NCBI GenBank assembly: GCA_964567855.1
Contig: CAZMOE010000036.1
Span: 1-26,767 of the forward strand
Direction of reading: 5' to 3'
Source: Liminaster sp964567855
Lineage (GTDB): Bacteria; Bacteroidota; Bacteroidia; Bacteroidales; UBA3663
DNA: 26,767 bases
Positions 18,201 through 26,701 of this stretch are shown piece after piece. The notes under the pieces are model-generated. The model was given only the letters and a program-made list of their open reading frames with translations. It was not told the DNA's origin and ran no database searches. The stretch's first letter is position 1. The number at the start of each line of letters is the position of its first letter. A program made the translations under genes and the position numbers.

Positions 18201-19476
18201 GTTCGAGAATATCCCAGACCACCGGTTCTTTCTTGTCTACAATTTTCTTGGCAGACTTCACCGTCTTCACAATACCGCGCTCAATGAGTTTACGGATGAT
18301 AAACGGTTTATAGAGTTCTGCGGCCATCAATTTCGGCAGACCGCATTCATTCATTTTCAATTCCGGACCGACAACAATTACGGAACGGGCAGAATAGTCA
18401 ACACGTTTACCGAGCAAATTCTGACGGAATCGACCCTGTTTACCTTTCAAAGAATCGGAAAGGGACTTCAACGGACGATTGGCATCAGACTTAACGGCAC
18501 TGGCCTTACGGGAATTATCAAAAAGAGAATCGACAGCTTCCTGAAGCATGCGCTTTTCATTGCGGAGAATCACTTCAGGGGCCTTGATTTCCATCAACCT
18601 CTTCAATCGGTTGTTGCGGATAATCACACGACGGTACAGGTCATTAAGGTCGGAGGTTGCAAAGCGACCACCATCCAACGGCACCAGCGGGCGAAGCTCC
18701 GGAGGGGTAACGGGAAGGATCTTCATGATCATCCATTCCGGGCGATTCCGATTTTTAGAGGCTCGGAAAGCCTCAACCACCTGCAAACGCTTCAAAGCCT
18801 CGGTCTTGCGCTGTACGGAACCTTCCTGATTGGCACGGTCACGCAGCTCGTAGGACAAAGCGTCCAAATCTACCTGACAGAGCAAATCATAAATGGCCTC
18901 GGCACCCATGCGGGCGATAAATTTATTCGGATCGTCATCGGGCAAAGCCTGATTTTTCTCGCCGACTTTCTTAAGACAATCCAAGTACTCGTCCTCGGAA
19001 AGAGTGTCCAGTTTATGAATATCCTCCAGCTTCTCCAATGCGCCGGCCTGCATTACGACATAACGTTCGTAATAGATCACAGAATCAAGCTTCTTCGTCG
19101 GCATACCGAGAAGATAGCCTATCTTATTGGGCAAAGAACGGAAATACCAGATATGAGCGACCGGAACCACCAACTGAATATGACCGCAACGCTCGCGGCG
19201 AACTTTCTTTTCAGTCACCTCAACACCACAACGGTCACAAACAATTCCTTTATAACGGATACGCTTATACTTGCCGCAATGGCATTCATAATCTTTAACA
19301 GGACCAAAAATACGCTCGCAGAACAAACCGTCTCGTTCTGGTTTGTAAGTACGATAGTTGATAGTCTCGGGTTTAAGAACCTCGCCATAAGAATTCTCGA
19401 GGATTTCTTCGGGAGAGGCCAAACCGATGCTGATCTTGGTAAAGTTTGTCTTCTTATTATCTTTTCTAAAAGCCAT
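15205..19476 (-). CDS. rpoC: DNA-directed RNA polymerase beta' subunit
   Basis: Full-length (1423 residues, usual for Bacteroidales). The Mg-binding catalytic loop NADFDGD is at 470-476. The N-terminal zinc site has Cys65, Cys67, Cys80 and Cys83; the second zinc site comprises the Cys of EEDCGT and three in CESKHGVCAKCYG. The bridge/trigger region (GEPGTQLTLRTFHAGG) is intact, and the C-terminus is NAPRKALDF. With the beta, alpha and omega subunits it forms core RNA polymerase. It is last in the operon, 160 nt after rpoB, a longer gap than usual. Confidence 0.98.
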   Translation of the reverse strand: MAFRKDNKKTNFTKISIGLASPEEILENSYGEVLKPETINYRTYKPERDGLFCERIFGPVKDYECHCGKYKRIRYKGIVCDRCGVEVTEKKVRRERCGHIQLVVPVAHIWYFRSLPNKIGYLLGMPTKKLDSVIYYERYVVMQAGALEKLEDIHKLDTLSEDEYLDCLKKVGEKNQALPDDDPNKFIARMGAEAIYDLLCQVDLDALSYELRDRANQEGSVQRKTEALKRLQVVEAFRASKNRNRPEWMIMKILPVTPPELRPLVPLDGGRFATSDLNDLYRRVIIRNNRLKRLMEIKAPEVILRNEKRMLQEAVDSLFDNSRKASAVKSDANRPLKSLSDSLKGKQGRFRQNLLGKRVDYSARSVIVVGPELKMNECGLPKLMAAELYKPFIIRKLIERGIVKTVKSAKKIVDKKEPVVWDILELVMKGHPVLLNRAPTLHRLGIQAFQPKMIEGKAIQLHPLACTAFNADFDGDQMAVHLPLGNAAILEAQILMLGSHNILNPANGAPITVPSQDMVLGLYYITKLRHGDKGEGLTFYGPEEAMIAYNEGKCTCHAIIKCLVDTVDEQHKPCKRMIETSVGRLIFNEKVPAEVGYVNEVITKKSLRNVITDVIKYCGIPRTADFLDDVKNLGYYQSFKAGLSFNLGDVLVPEEKEELIRQGHEDVDAIMDEYNNGWITNNERYQKVIDVWSSVNSNLSKILMTQLAAEDQGFNAIYMMMDSGARGSKEQIAQLSGMRGLMAKPQKAGAEGAQIIENPILANFKEGMSALEYFISTHGARKGLADTALKTADAGYLTRRLVDVAHDVIIREEDCGTLRGLVCTELKNNDEVIATLKERILGRVTVHDIVHPMSGELIVAAGEEITERIADIIEESPIEQVEIRSVLTCESKHGVCAKCYGRNLSTNRMVQRGEAVGVIAAQSIGEPGTQLTLRTFHAGGIASNAVAVSNLKAGYDGIITIDELRTIDVTEDTGRSYKVVVSRMAEMRIDDPRTGIALATANIAYGSKLFVESGSEVKKGDLICEWDPFNAVVVCEVGGKIRFENVIEGITYKAEIDDATSLEEKIVIESKDRTIAPVAHIEDADGMILRSYTLPVGAHIMVSEGDDITPGSILVKINRASSKAGDITGGLPRVTELFEARNPSNPAVVAEIDGEVTFGKIKRGNREVVITNKYGQERKYLIPLGKQILVQSNDYVRAGMPLSDGAITPGDILRILGPTAVQEYIVNEIQDVYRLQGVKINDKHFEVIVRQMMRKVIVESPGDTRFLEAQVVDKLDFAMENDRIWGMKVVLKAGDSETIKPGMIITTRRLRDENSMLKRRDKKLVEVRDAVPATCEQILQGITRAALGTSSFMSAASFQETTKVLNEAAILGKEDHLEGMKENVICGHLIPAGTGQREYDKLLVGSRDDFNRVFNAPRKALDF

Positions 19477-19636
19477 AGCAATTAGTTATTAGTTTTTTTA
19501 TTATAAAAATGAATCATGAAACAAGATATACTTATTCGGAGTTTTGAAAAACCGATCATGAATTATGAACTTGCATACAAACCGCAGCCGGCGGCCAACT
19601 ATACATTGTTCATAATTCATCATCCATAATTCATAT
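19477..19636 (-). promoter_or_regulatory. rpoB-rpoC spacer with an inverted repeat
   Basis: The 160-nt spacer holds ATGAATTATGAAC (19558-19570) and its exact reverse complement (19608-19620), extendable to 17 bp with one mismatch; a related CATAATTCAT lies just outside (19624-19633). In RNA it could form a long-looped hairpin between the two cistrons. No T-tract follows, so it is not a classic terminator; a processing or stability element is possible. No consensus promoter was found. Confidence 0.4.
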
Positions 19637-22600
19637 TTATTCCAGGCGCACACTCAATCCGAGGCCCTTCAATTCATGAAGAAGTACGTTAAGGGATTCT
19701 GGAAGACCTGGAGTCGGCATATTATCACCCTTCACAATGGATTCATAGGTCTTGGAACGTCCGACAACATCATCGGATTTCACGGTCAAGATTTCCTGAA
19801 GTACGTGAGCGGCACCGAAAGCCTCAAGTGCCCAAACTTCCATTTCTCCGAAACGCTGTCCACCGAACTGGGCTTTACCACCCAACGGTTGCTGCGTGAT
19901 AAGAGAATAAGGACCGATCGAACGTGCGTGCATCTTATCTTCAACCATATGGCCGAGCTTCAGCATGTAGGTTACACCCACAGCAGCCATCTGATCGAAA
20001 GGTTCGCCGGTTCCGCCATCATACAACTGGGTCTTGCCATAACGTGGCAGCCCGGCTTTGTCTGTCCAATAGTTCAAATCATCCAGACTGGCACCGTCGA
20101 AAATCGGAGTAGCGAACTTCTCGCCCAATTTACGTCCGGCCCAACCGAGAACAGCCTCGAAGATCTGTCCAAGATTCATTCGTGAGGGCACACCCAACGG
20201 ATTCAAAACAATATCCACCGGCGTACCATCGGCCAAGAACGGCATGTCTTCATCACGGACGACCTTAGAGACAATACCCTTGTTACCGTGACGGCCGGCC
20301 ATCTTATCACCGACACCGATCTTACGTTTCTTGGCAATATAAACTTTGGCAAGTTTTATGATACCTGACGGCAATTCGTCACCGATGGAAAGATCGAACT
20401 TCTTACGACGCAATTCGGCCTCGATCTCTTTTGACTTGCGGAGATAGTTGATAATCGTACACTGAATCAAATCATTCACGTGTTCGTCCTGCGTCCACTT
20501 GCTTACCTGGATTGTCGTATAGTCGATATTGGAAAGCGTGCCGATGGTAAATGACTGCCCTTTGGCCACAATGTCAACACCAAGGAAATCCTTAACGCCG
20601 GCCGATACCTGACCTTCGGTAATCTTCATCAACTTCTCCAACAGGATTTTCTTAAGGGCATCCTGACGATCGCTGAAATCATTTTCGAGGATAGGCATCT
20701 GTGCCTTCTCTGCCAATTTTGCCTTGCGGTCCTTGATGGAACGAGAATAAAGGGCAGTGTCAATGACAACACCTTTAAGCGAAGGAGTTGCCTTCAAGGA
20801 GGCATCTTTCACATCGCCTGCCTTGTCTCCAAAAATAGCGCGCAACAATTTTTCTTCCGGAGAAGGATCGGACTCACCCTTAGGAGTAATTTTTCCGATC
20901 AAAATATCGCCGGGCTCAACCAATGCGCCCACACGGATAATGCCTCGTTCATCCAGGTCCTTGGTAGCATCTTCGGAAACATTCGGAATATCGGAAGTCA
21001 ATTCTTCCATACCTCGTTTAGTCTCGCGAACTTCCAAAGTATATTCATCGACATGCACGGATGTCAAAATATCTTCACGCACAACCCTTTCGCTCAACAC
21101 AATGGCATCCTCATAATTGTAGCCCTTCCACGGCATATAAGCAACCATGAGGTTCTTACCGATAGCGAGCTCACCCTGCTCGGTAGAATATCCCTTCGTC
21201 AAGATATCTCCCTTTTTAACCCTTTGGCCTTTAAGGCAAGCGGGTTGCAAATCATAGGTAGTGCTTTGATTTGTCTTGCGCCACTTAGGCAGTTTATAGA
21301 CTTTAAGAGAGTCGTCGAAAGAACAGAAATCTTCATCCTCCGTACGGTCATAACGAACATGGATGGTCGTAGCATCAACATAGTCGATGGTTCCTTCGCC
21401 CTCGGCAATGATCTGAGTACGAGAGTCACGAACTAACTGATCTTCGATACCGGTTCCCACGATAGGAGCCTCGCAAGTCATCAGCGGGACAGCCTGACGC
21501 ATCATGTTGGACCCCATCAACGCACGGTGGGCGTCGTCATGTTCAAGGAAGGGGATCAATGCAGCGGCGATGGAAGCGATCTGATTAGGAGAAACGTCCA
21601 TCAAGTTAACCTCTTCCGGAGCTACAACAGGGAAGTCTGCCCCTTCACGGGCTTTTACACGCCTTTCTACAAACGAACCGTCATCCTGGAGAGGAGCATT
21701 GCCCTGGGCAATGATCATATCTTCCTCCATTTCGGCGCTCATAAATTGTACCCCTTCATCAGTAAGATCAACCTTTCCATTGGTAACAAGACGATAAGGT
21801 GTCTCAATAAATCCAAGTTCATTAACCTTGGCATATACACACATGGAAGAAATCAAACCGATGTTAGGACCTTCAGGAGATTCAATAGGACACAAACGAC
21901 CATAGTGAGTATAGTGAACGTCACGGACCTCGAATCCGGCACGGTCACGGCTTAGACCGCCAGGACCCAATGCCGACATACGGCGTTTGTGAGTAATCTC
22001 TGCCAAAGGATTTGTTTGATCCATAAATTGAGACAGGGCATTTGTCCCAAAGAATGAATTGATAACAGATGAAATGGTCTTGGCATTAATAAGATCCACC
22101 GGAGTGAAGTTCTCATTGTCGCGAACATTCATACGTTCACGAATGGTGCGACTCATTCGCGCCAACCCTATTCCAAACTGATTATAGAGCTGTTCGCCGA
22201 CAGTACGGACACGACGATTTGACAAGTGGTCAATATCATCGACATCTGCCTTGGAATTGATCAACTCTATAAGATATCTGATAATTGCAATAATGTCTTC
22301 TTTTGTCAAAACCCTGGTATCGGCAGGAATCGGCAAATTAAACTTCCGATTGATACGATATCGGCCGACCTCTCCCAGGTCATAACGCTTCTCGGAGAAG
22401 AACAGATTCTGAATTACCTCGCGAGCAGAAGCCTCATCAGCGGGTTCTGCATTGCGGAGCTGGCGGTAAATATAAAGCACAGCTTCTTTCTCCGAATTGG
22501 AAGAATCCTTCTGCAGCGTATTATAAATAATAGCATAATCTTCAAGCTTAACATCATTACGCTGCAACAAAATGGTCTCCGTTCCAGACTCGATAATGAG

Positions 22601-23458
22601 ATCGATCGTCTTGTCATCAAGTATAGCCTCACGATCTACAACAATCTCATTTCGTTCAATAGATACGACTTCACCGGTATCTTCATCGGCAAAATCCTCT
22701 ACCCACGACTTCAATACACGTGCGGCCAATTTCCGACCAGCACATTTTTTCAAATTATCAAGAGTAACATTGACGACCTCTGCAAGACCGAAAATCTCCA
22801 ATATATCCTTATCGCTTTCAAAACCGATTGCACGAAGAAGCGTAGTTACCGGCAACTTCTTCTTTCTATCGATATAAGCATACATGATATTATTGATATC
22901 GGTAGCAAATTCGATCCATGATCCCTTAAACGGGATGATACGAGCGGAATATAACTTCGTTCCGTTCGTATGCAGGCTTTGACCGAAAAATACACCGGGA
23001 GAGCGATGCAACTGAGAGACCACAACGCGCTCCGCACCGTTAATTACAAACGTACCTTGAGGAGTCATATAAGGAATCTGGCCAAGATATACATCCTGAA
23101 CCGTCATTTCAAATTCCTCATGATCGGGATCGGTGCAATATAATTTTAATTTAGCCTTTAATGGAACGCAGTAAGTCAATCCACGAAGCAAACATTCCTC
23201 AATGGTATAACGGGGCGGATCAACAAAATAGTCCAGAAACTCAAGAACATAATTGTTACGAGTATCTGCAATGGGGAAATTTTCTGCGAAAACCTTATAA
23301 AGGCCTTCTTTCTTACGCTCTTCTGGCGGTGTATCAAGCTGCAAAAAGTCGTGAAAAGACTTAAGCTGAATATCAAGAAAATCAGGATATGCTAACGGAC
23401 TCTTGATAGATGCAAAATTCACTCTTGGCTTTTTAACACCCAAAACAGTTTTTGACAT
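19637..23458 (-). CDS. rpoB: DNA-directed RNA polymerase beta subunit
   Basis: Full-length (1273 residues). The rifampicin-pocket cluster is at about 474-497 (ALSQFMDQTNPLAEITHKRR then MSALGPGG): positions equivalent to E. coli L511, S512, Q513, D516, H526, R529, S531 and L533 are wild type. Met493 takes the place of E. coli Ile530, just outside the usual resistance positions. The segments ESPEGPNIGLIS, GYNYEDAI, KMAGRHGNKG and GGKAQFGGQRFGEMEVWALEA are all intact. It forms the catalytic cleft with beta'. It follows rplL after a 207-nt spacer with an attenuator-like hairpin. Confidence 0.98.
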   Translation of the reverse strand: MSKTVLGVKKPRVNFASIKSPLAYPDFLDIQLKSFHDFLQLDTPPEERKKEGLYKVFAENFPIADTRNNYVLEFLDYFVDPPRYTIEECLLRGLTYCVPLKAKLKLYCTDPDHEEFEMTVQDVYLGQIPYMTPQGTFVINGAERVVVSQLHRSPGVFFGQSLHTNGTKLYSARIIPFKGSWIEFATDINNIMYAYIDRKKKLPVTTLLRAIGFESDKDILEIFGLAEVVNVTLDNLKKCAGRKLAARVLKSWVEDFADEDTGEVVSIERNEIVVDREAILDDKTIDLIIESGTETILLQRNDVKLEDYAIIYNTLQKDSSNSEKEAVLYIYRQLRNAEPADEASAREVIQNLFFSEKRYDLGEVGRYRINRKFNLPIPADTRVLTKEDIIAIIRYLIELINSKADVDDIDHLSNRRVRTVGEQLYNQFGIGLARMSRTIRERMNVRDNENFTPVDLINAKTISSVINSFFGTNALSQFMDQTNPLAEITHKRRMSALGPGGLSRDRAGFEVRDVHYTHYGRLCPIESPEGPNIGLISSMCVYAKVNELGFIETPYRLVTNGKVDLTDEGVQFMSAEMEEDMIIAQGNAPLQDDGSFVERRVKAREGADFPVVAPEEVNLMDVSPNQIASIAAALIPFLEHDDAHRALMGSNMMRQAVPLMTCEAPIVGTGIEDQLVRDSRTQIIAEGEGTIDYVDATTIHVRYDRTEDEDFCSFDDSLKVYKLPKWRKTNQSTTYDLQPACLKGQRVKKGDILTKGYSTEQGELAIGKNLMVAYMPWKGYNYEDAIVLSERVVREDILTSVHVDEYTLEVRETKRGMEELTSDIPNVSEDATKDLDERGIIRVGALVEPGDILIGKITPKGESDPSPEEKLLRAIFGDKAGDVKDASLKATPSLKGVVIDTALYSRSIKDRKAKLAEKAQMPILENDFSDRQDALKKILLEKLMKITEGQVSAGVKDFLGVDIVAKGQSFTIGTLSNIDYTTIQVSKWTQDEHVNDLIQCTIINYLRKSKEIEAELRRKKFDLSIGDELPSGIIKLAKVYIAKKRKIGVGDKMAGRHGNKGIVSKVVRDEDMPFLADGTPVDIVLNPLGVPSRMNLGQIFEAVLGWAGRKLGEKFATPIFDGASLDDLNYWTDKAGLPRYGKTQLYDGGTGEPFDQMAAVGVTYMLKLGHMVEDKMHARSIGPYSLITQQPLGGKAQFGGQRFGEMEVWALEAFGAAHVLQEILTVKSDDVVGRSKTYESIVKGDNMPTPGLPESLNVLLHELKGLGLSVRLE

Positions 23459-23502
23459 TATATCTAAAGAATAAAAATTGAACTTAAAGAAAGGAAGTCA
23501 TC

Positions 23503-23541
23503 GGTCGTATCTTGTAAGACCATTGTCCTTTGCGCTAGGAC
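23503..23541 (-). promoter_or_regulatory. Two small hairpins in the rpoB leader
   Basis: On the minus strand GTCCT/AGGAC (23541-23525) and GGTC/GACC (23521-23503) can form short adjacent stems 45-80 nt upstream of the rpoB start. They may tune rpoB translation or mRNA processing. The stems are short, so this is tentative. Confidence 0.25.
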
Positions 23542-23608
23542 CATGCCATCTTAAATATTCAAGATAGTATATAATTAAATCTTTAAAATTTAGATTTAAG
23601 CGCAAAAA

Positions 23609-23640
23609 GGTTTAGATCTCCTAAAAAAGGAGTCTAAACC
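23609..23640 (-). terminator. Attenuator/terminator hairpin between rplL and rpoB
   Basis: GGTTTAGA-T-CTCCT (23609-23622) pairs with AGGAGTCTAAACC (23628-23640) with one bulged base and a short A-rich loop. On the minus strand it starts 26 nt after the rplL stop and is followed by TTTTTGCGC. This fits a partial terminator that lets part of the transcription continue into rpoB, as known for the same junction in E. coli. Confidence 0.65.
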
Positions 23641-23665
23641 CAAAACCTGAGAATGCTCAGGTAAA

Positions 23666-24043
23666 TTACTTAAGTTCAACAGTTGCACCAGCTTCTTCGA
23701 GAGCCTTCTTCAAAGACTCAGCTTCTGCTTTTGCAAGGCCTTCTTTTACAGTGCTCGGAGCACCGTCAACAAGATCCTTAGCTTCCTTCAAGCCGAGACC
23801 GCAAGCTTCCTTAACGGCCTTAACAACCTGCAACTTGGCTGCACCAGCGTCCTTCAATACAACATCAAAAGAAGTTTTTTCTTCAACAGCCGGAGCTGCA
23901 CCAGCTGCGGCAGGACCAGCAACAGCAACAGCTGCAGCTGCAGGTTCGATACCATATTCTTCTTTCAAAATTGTAGCAAGTTCGTTAACTTCCTTAACTG
24001 TAAGATTTACCAACTCTTCTGCTAATACTTTCAAATCTGCCAT
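23666..24043 (-). CDS. rplL: 50S ribosomal protein L7/L12
   Basis: 125 residues, usual length. The N-terminal dimerisation/L10-binding helices (~1-33), an Ala/Gly/Pro-rich hinge (~35-52) and the globular C-terminal factor-binding domain (TSFDVVLKDAGAAKLQVVKA, LGLKEAKDLVDGAPS, ending EEAGATVELK) are all present. L7/L12 dimers form the mobile stalk that recruits translation GTPases. It lies 91 nt after rplJ. Confidence 0.97.
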   Translation of the reverse strand: MADLKVLAEELVNLTVKEVNELATILKEEYGIEPAAAAVAVAGPAAAGAAPAVEEKTSFDVVLKDAGAAKLQVVKAVKEACGLGLKEAKDLVDGAPSTVKEGLAKAEAESLKKALEEAGATVELK

Positions 24044-24134
24044 AATTGTAAGATTTTTATAAATTGTTTTGTTTTGAATTTGTTTTAAATATTTGTTTTA
24101 TAAAGGTAAGAGAATATATTATGCTGAAATCCTC

Positions 24135-24650
24135 TTATTCACCTTTTTCACCCAAGGTCTTAAGCACACCATGGATAGTATTGGCGCCACTCTGCAATGC
24201 AGAAATGACATTCTTTGCAGGAGATTGCAACAAAGCCACAACTTCTGCGATGAGTTCGTTCTTGCTCTTGATTGCAACCAATGTCTGAAGCTGATCTGCA
24301 CCATAGCAGCATTCTTCAACGTAAGCACCTTTCAATGCCGGAATACCGGTTTTGCCTTCCTGCTCAATCAGTTTTGCAGGAACATTGCCCACATTGCAGA
24401 ACATGATAGCTGATGTACCATGAAAAGCAGATTCGATAGAAGAACAATCAATGTTTTTATTCTTCAACGCACGAACAAACATTGCATTCTTAACCATCAC
24501 AAGTTTGATTTCTTTGCTGTTACATGCGCGACGAAGAGCGCTTGTCTTCTCAGCATTCAAACCAGAGATGTCCACAATGTAAAAATGTGCATACTCTTCC
24601 AAATAGCCTTCAAGCTTTGCAATATTAAGGACTTTATCTTCTTTCTTCAT
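24135..24650 (-). CDS. rplJ: 50S ribosomal protein L10
   Basis: 171 residues. L10 anchors L7/L12 dimers to 23S rRNA. The N-terminal RNA-binding domain contains YFYIVDISGLNAEKTSALRR-like sequence (FYIVDISGLNAEKTSALR) and VKNAMFVRALK; the C-terminal helix for L7/L12 is ALQSGANTIHGVLKTLGEKGE. It starts 13 nt after the rplA stop, implying translational coupling. Confidence 0.96.
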   Translation of the reverse strand: MKKEDKVLNIAKLEGYLEEYAHFYIVDISGLNAEKTSALRRACNSKEIKLVMVKNAMFVRALKNKNIDCSSIESAFHGTSAIMFCNVGNVPAKLIEQEGKTGIPALKGAYVEECCYGADQLQTLVAIKSKNELIAEVVALLQSPAKNVISALQSGANTIHGVLKTLGEKGE

Positions 24651-24663
24651 AAGTCATTGTTTT

Positions 24664-25359
24664 TTATTCGTCAATAGATTTTGTGTCGATTTTAATACCG
24701 GCACTCATCGTACTTGAAAGGTAAATGCTCTTAATATAGGTACCTTTTGCAGTTGCAGGCTTCAACTTGATAATTGTCTGGATGAATTCCTTGGCATTAG
24801 CCATAATAGCTTCAGGAGCGAAAGAGACTTTACCGATAGACGTATGAACAATACCGCCCTTGTCTACTTTGAAGTCAATTTTACCCTGCTTTACCTCTTT
24901 AACGGCCTTAGCGACATCCATAGTCACCGTACCGGACTTGGGGTTAGGCATCAGACCACGAGGACCCAAAACACGACCCAAAGCACCGATCTTACCCATG
25001 CAAGAAGGTTGGGTAATGATCACGTCAATATCAGTCCAGCCTCCTTTGATCTTCTCAATATATTCATCAAGACCAGCATAGTCAGCTCCAGCCTCTTTCG
25101 CAGCAGCCTCCTGATCGGAAGTACACAAAGCGAGGACACGAACTGTTTTTCCAGTACCGTGAGGCAAAGATACCGTACCACGAACCATTTGGTTAGCCTT
25201 ACGGGGATCCACACCCAAACGAATATCAACATCCACAGATGCGTCAAACTTCGTATAAGTAATTTCCTTTACCAAAGCGGCAGCTTCGGCAAGCGTATAG
25301 GCCTTTCCTGCTTCAATTTTAGCAGCGGCCAACTTCTGATTTTTAGTAAGTTTTCCCAT
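24664..25359 (-). CDS. rplA: 50S ribosomal protein L1
   Basis: 231 residues, standard length. Family landmarks are present: VDVDIRLGVDPRKANQMVRG, VSLPHGTGKTVRVLAL, the signature region around GRVLGPRGLMPNPKSGT, and IGKVSF near the end. L1 binds 23S rRNA at the L1 stalk and in many bacteria represses its own L11-L1 mRNA. It starts 14 nt after rplK. Confidence 0.97.
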   Translation of the reverse strand: MGKLTKNQKLAAAKIEAGKAYTLAEAAALVKEITYTKFDASVDVDIRLGVDPRKANQMVRGTVSLPHGTGKTVRVLALCTSDQEAAAKEAGADYAGLDEYIEKIKGGWTDIDVIITQPSCMGKIGALGRVLGPRGLMPNPKSGTVTMDVAKAVKEVKQGKIDFKVDKGGIVHTSIGKVSFAPEAIMANAKEFIQTIIKLKPATAKGTYIKSIYLSSTMSAGIKIDTKSIDE

Positions 25360-25373
25360 GTTACAATTGAAGT

Positions 25374-25814
25374 TTAAAGTTCCGGAAATTCGCCTTTAAC
25401 AGAAATACCCATACTGCGTGCAGTACCGGCAACCATTGTCATAGCTGATTTCAAAGTAAAACAATTCAAATCTGCCATTTTATCAGTTGCAATAGTTTTA
25501 ACCTGTTCCCAAGATACCTCTGCGATTTTTTTACGGTTCGGCTCTGCAGAACCGCCTTTTGCTTTGGCTGCCTCAAGTAATTGTACTGCTACCGGAGGAG
25601 TCTTAACAACGAAGTCATAAGATTTATCCGTGTAATAAGTAATAACTACAGGTAAAACTTTTCCTGCACGATCCTGGGTTCTTGCATTAAATTCTTTGCA
25701 GAAACCCATGATGTTAATACCCTTAGAACCAAGAGCAGGTCCAACCGGAGGAGCAGGATTCGCTGCACCACCTTTGATTTGCAGCTTGATTTGCCCAGCA
25801 ATTTCTTTTGCCAT
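25374..25814 (-). CDS. rplK: 50S ribosomal protein L11
   Basis: 146 residues. The start IKLQIKGGAANPAPPVGPAL and GSKGINIMGFCKEFNART are diagnostic; the C-terminal rRNA-binding domain ends TARSMGISVKGEFPEL. L11 forms the base of the GTPase centre with 23S rRNA. A 113-nt spacer separates it from nusG; I found no consensus promoter there. Confidence 0.97.
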   Translation of the reverse strand: MAKEIAGQIKLQIKGGAANPAPPVGPALGSKGINIMGFCKEFNARTQDRAGKVLPVVITYYTDKSYDFVVKTPPVAVQLLEAAKAKGGSAEPNRKKIAEVSWEQVKTIATDKMADLNCFTLKSAMTMVAGTARSMGISVKGEFPEL

Positions 25815-25927
25815 TTTAAATAAATTTGATTTTATAATAGCTATTCAGTCAAACAGGATTGTTATCTCAAGTCCGTAACAAAACTTTATCGACACAAACT
25901 CCCTTCTGAATCCAGCTTACTTATTCG

Positions 25928-26473
25928 TTATTTGTTTACCTGATTATAGTTCAATTCCAACGGCGTTTTACGGCCAAAAATCTTCACCATAACCTTCAGC
26001 TTCTTCTTCTCGTCGTTAACTTCTTCTACAACTCCGACAAAATCCTTAAATGGACCATCGTTCACTTTTACCTGTTCGCCGACCATATAAGAAATTTGTG
26101 TCTCGTCTTCCAATTCCGCCTTTACATCGATATTTCCCAACATGGCTGCAACCTCATCATCCCGAAGAGGCTCCGGCTTTTTAGAGTTACGGCCACAAAG
26201 AAAATTCACGACATTTGTCGTACTAGCTAAACGAGACTGCACTTCGCCTACAAGAGCACATCGAACGAAAACATATCCGGAAAAAAGGACCTTTTCCTTT
26301 TGAACCTTTTTACCACCAACAGAAGAAACCACTTTTTCAGTAGGCACAATAACCTGCTGAACATACTGACCAAGATCTCCATTCCGGATTTCTCCATCCA
26401 AGATCTCTTTAACTTTCAGTTCCTTTCCGCTGATAGAACGTAAGACGTACCATCTATACTTCAGCTCCGCCAT
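25928..26473 (-). CDS. nusG: Transcription termination/antitermination protein NusG
   Basis: 181 residues. The N-terminal NGN domain (WYVLRSISGKELKVKEIL, VLFSGYVFVRCAL) binds RNA polymerase; the C-terminal KOW domain (GEQVKVNDGPFKDFVGVVEE, ending LELNYNQVNK) contacts Rho or ribosomal protein S10 in characterised species. It starts 6 nt after the secE stop. Confidence 0.97.
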   Translation of the reverse strand: MAELKYRWYVLRSISGKELKVKEILDGEIRNGDLGQYVQQVIVPTEKVVSSVGGKKVQKEKVLFSGYVFVRCALVGEVQSRLASTTNVVNFLCGRNSKKPEPLRDDEVAAMLGNIDVKAELEDETQISYMVGEQVKVNDGPFKDFVGVVEEVNDEKKKLKVMVKIFGRKTPLELNYNQVNK

Positions 26474-26479
26474 TTTCGA

Positions 26480-26686
26480 TTAGAAATTTAACTGGCCCGT
26501 ATAAATAAGGGACATCAATACATTTCCGAATGCCAAATCCATCACCAAGATAACCAGCGCAATAATCACGGAAGCTGACAAGACGACTACAGAACTACTT
26601 GTCACCTCAGAGCGAGTTGGCCAAGAAACCTTATTTACAAGTTCCGAATAAGAATCTTTTACGTTATTAACTATTTTTTTCCACAT
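26480..26686 (-). CDS. secE: Preprotein translocase subunit SecE
   Basis: 68 residues, the short single-span form of SecE. An amphipathic cytoplasmic helix with the family motif VSWPTRSEV precedes one membrane segment (about residues 31-58, VVVLSASVIIALVILVMDLA). SecE clamps SecY in the SecYEG channel. It sits between tRNA-Trp and nusG, its usual place in Bacteroidales. Confidence 0.95.
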   Translation of the reverse strand: MWKKIVNNVKDSYSELVNKVSWPTRSEVTSSSVVVLSASVIIALVILVMDLAFGNVLMSLIYTGQLNF

Positions 26687-26701
26687 AGTTTCCTAAGTAT
26701 T

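Noticed and set aside
18034..19485. A 483-codon open frame on the plus strand opposite rpoC
   Set aside because: It lies wholly antisense to the highly conserved 5' part of rpoC, has no recognisable domain and is explained by the codon bias of the opposite strand.
21950..22050. Possible rifampicin-resistance substitution in rpoB
   Set aside because: All main resistance positions are wild type; Met493 replaces a residue that varies among species (Ile in E. coli).
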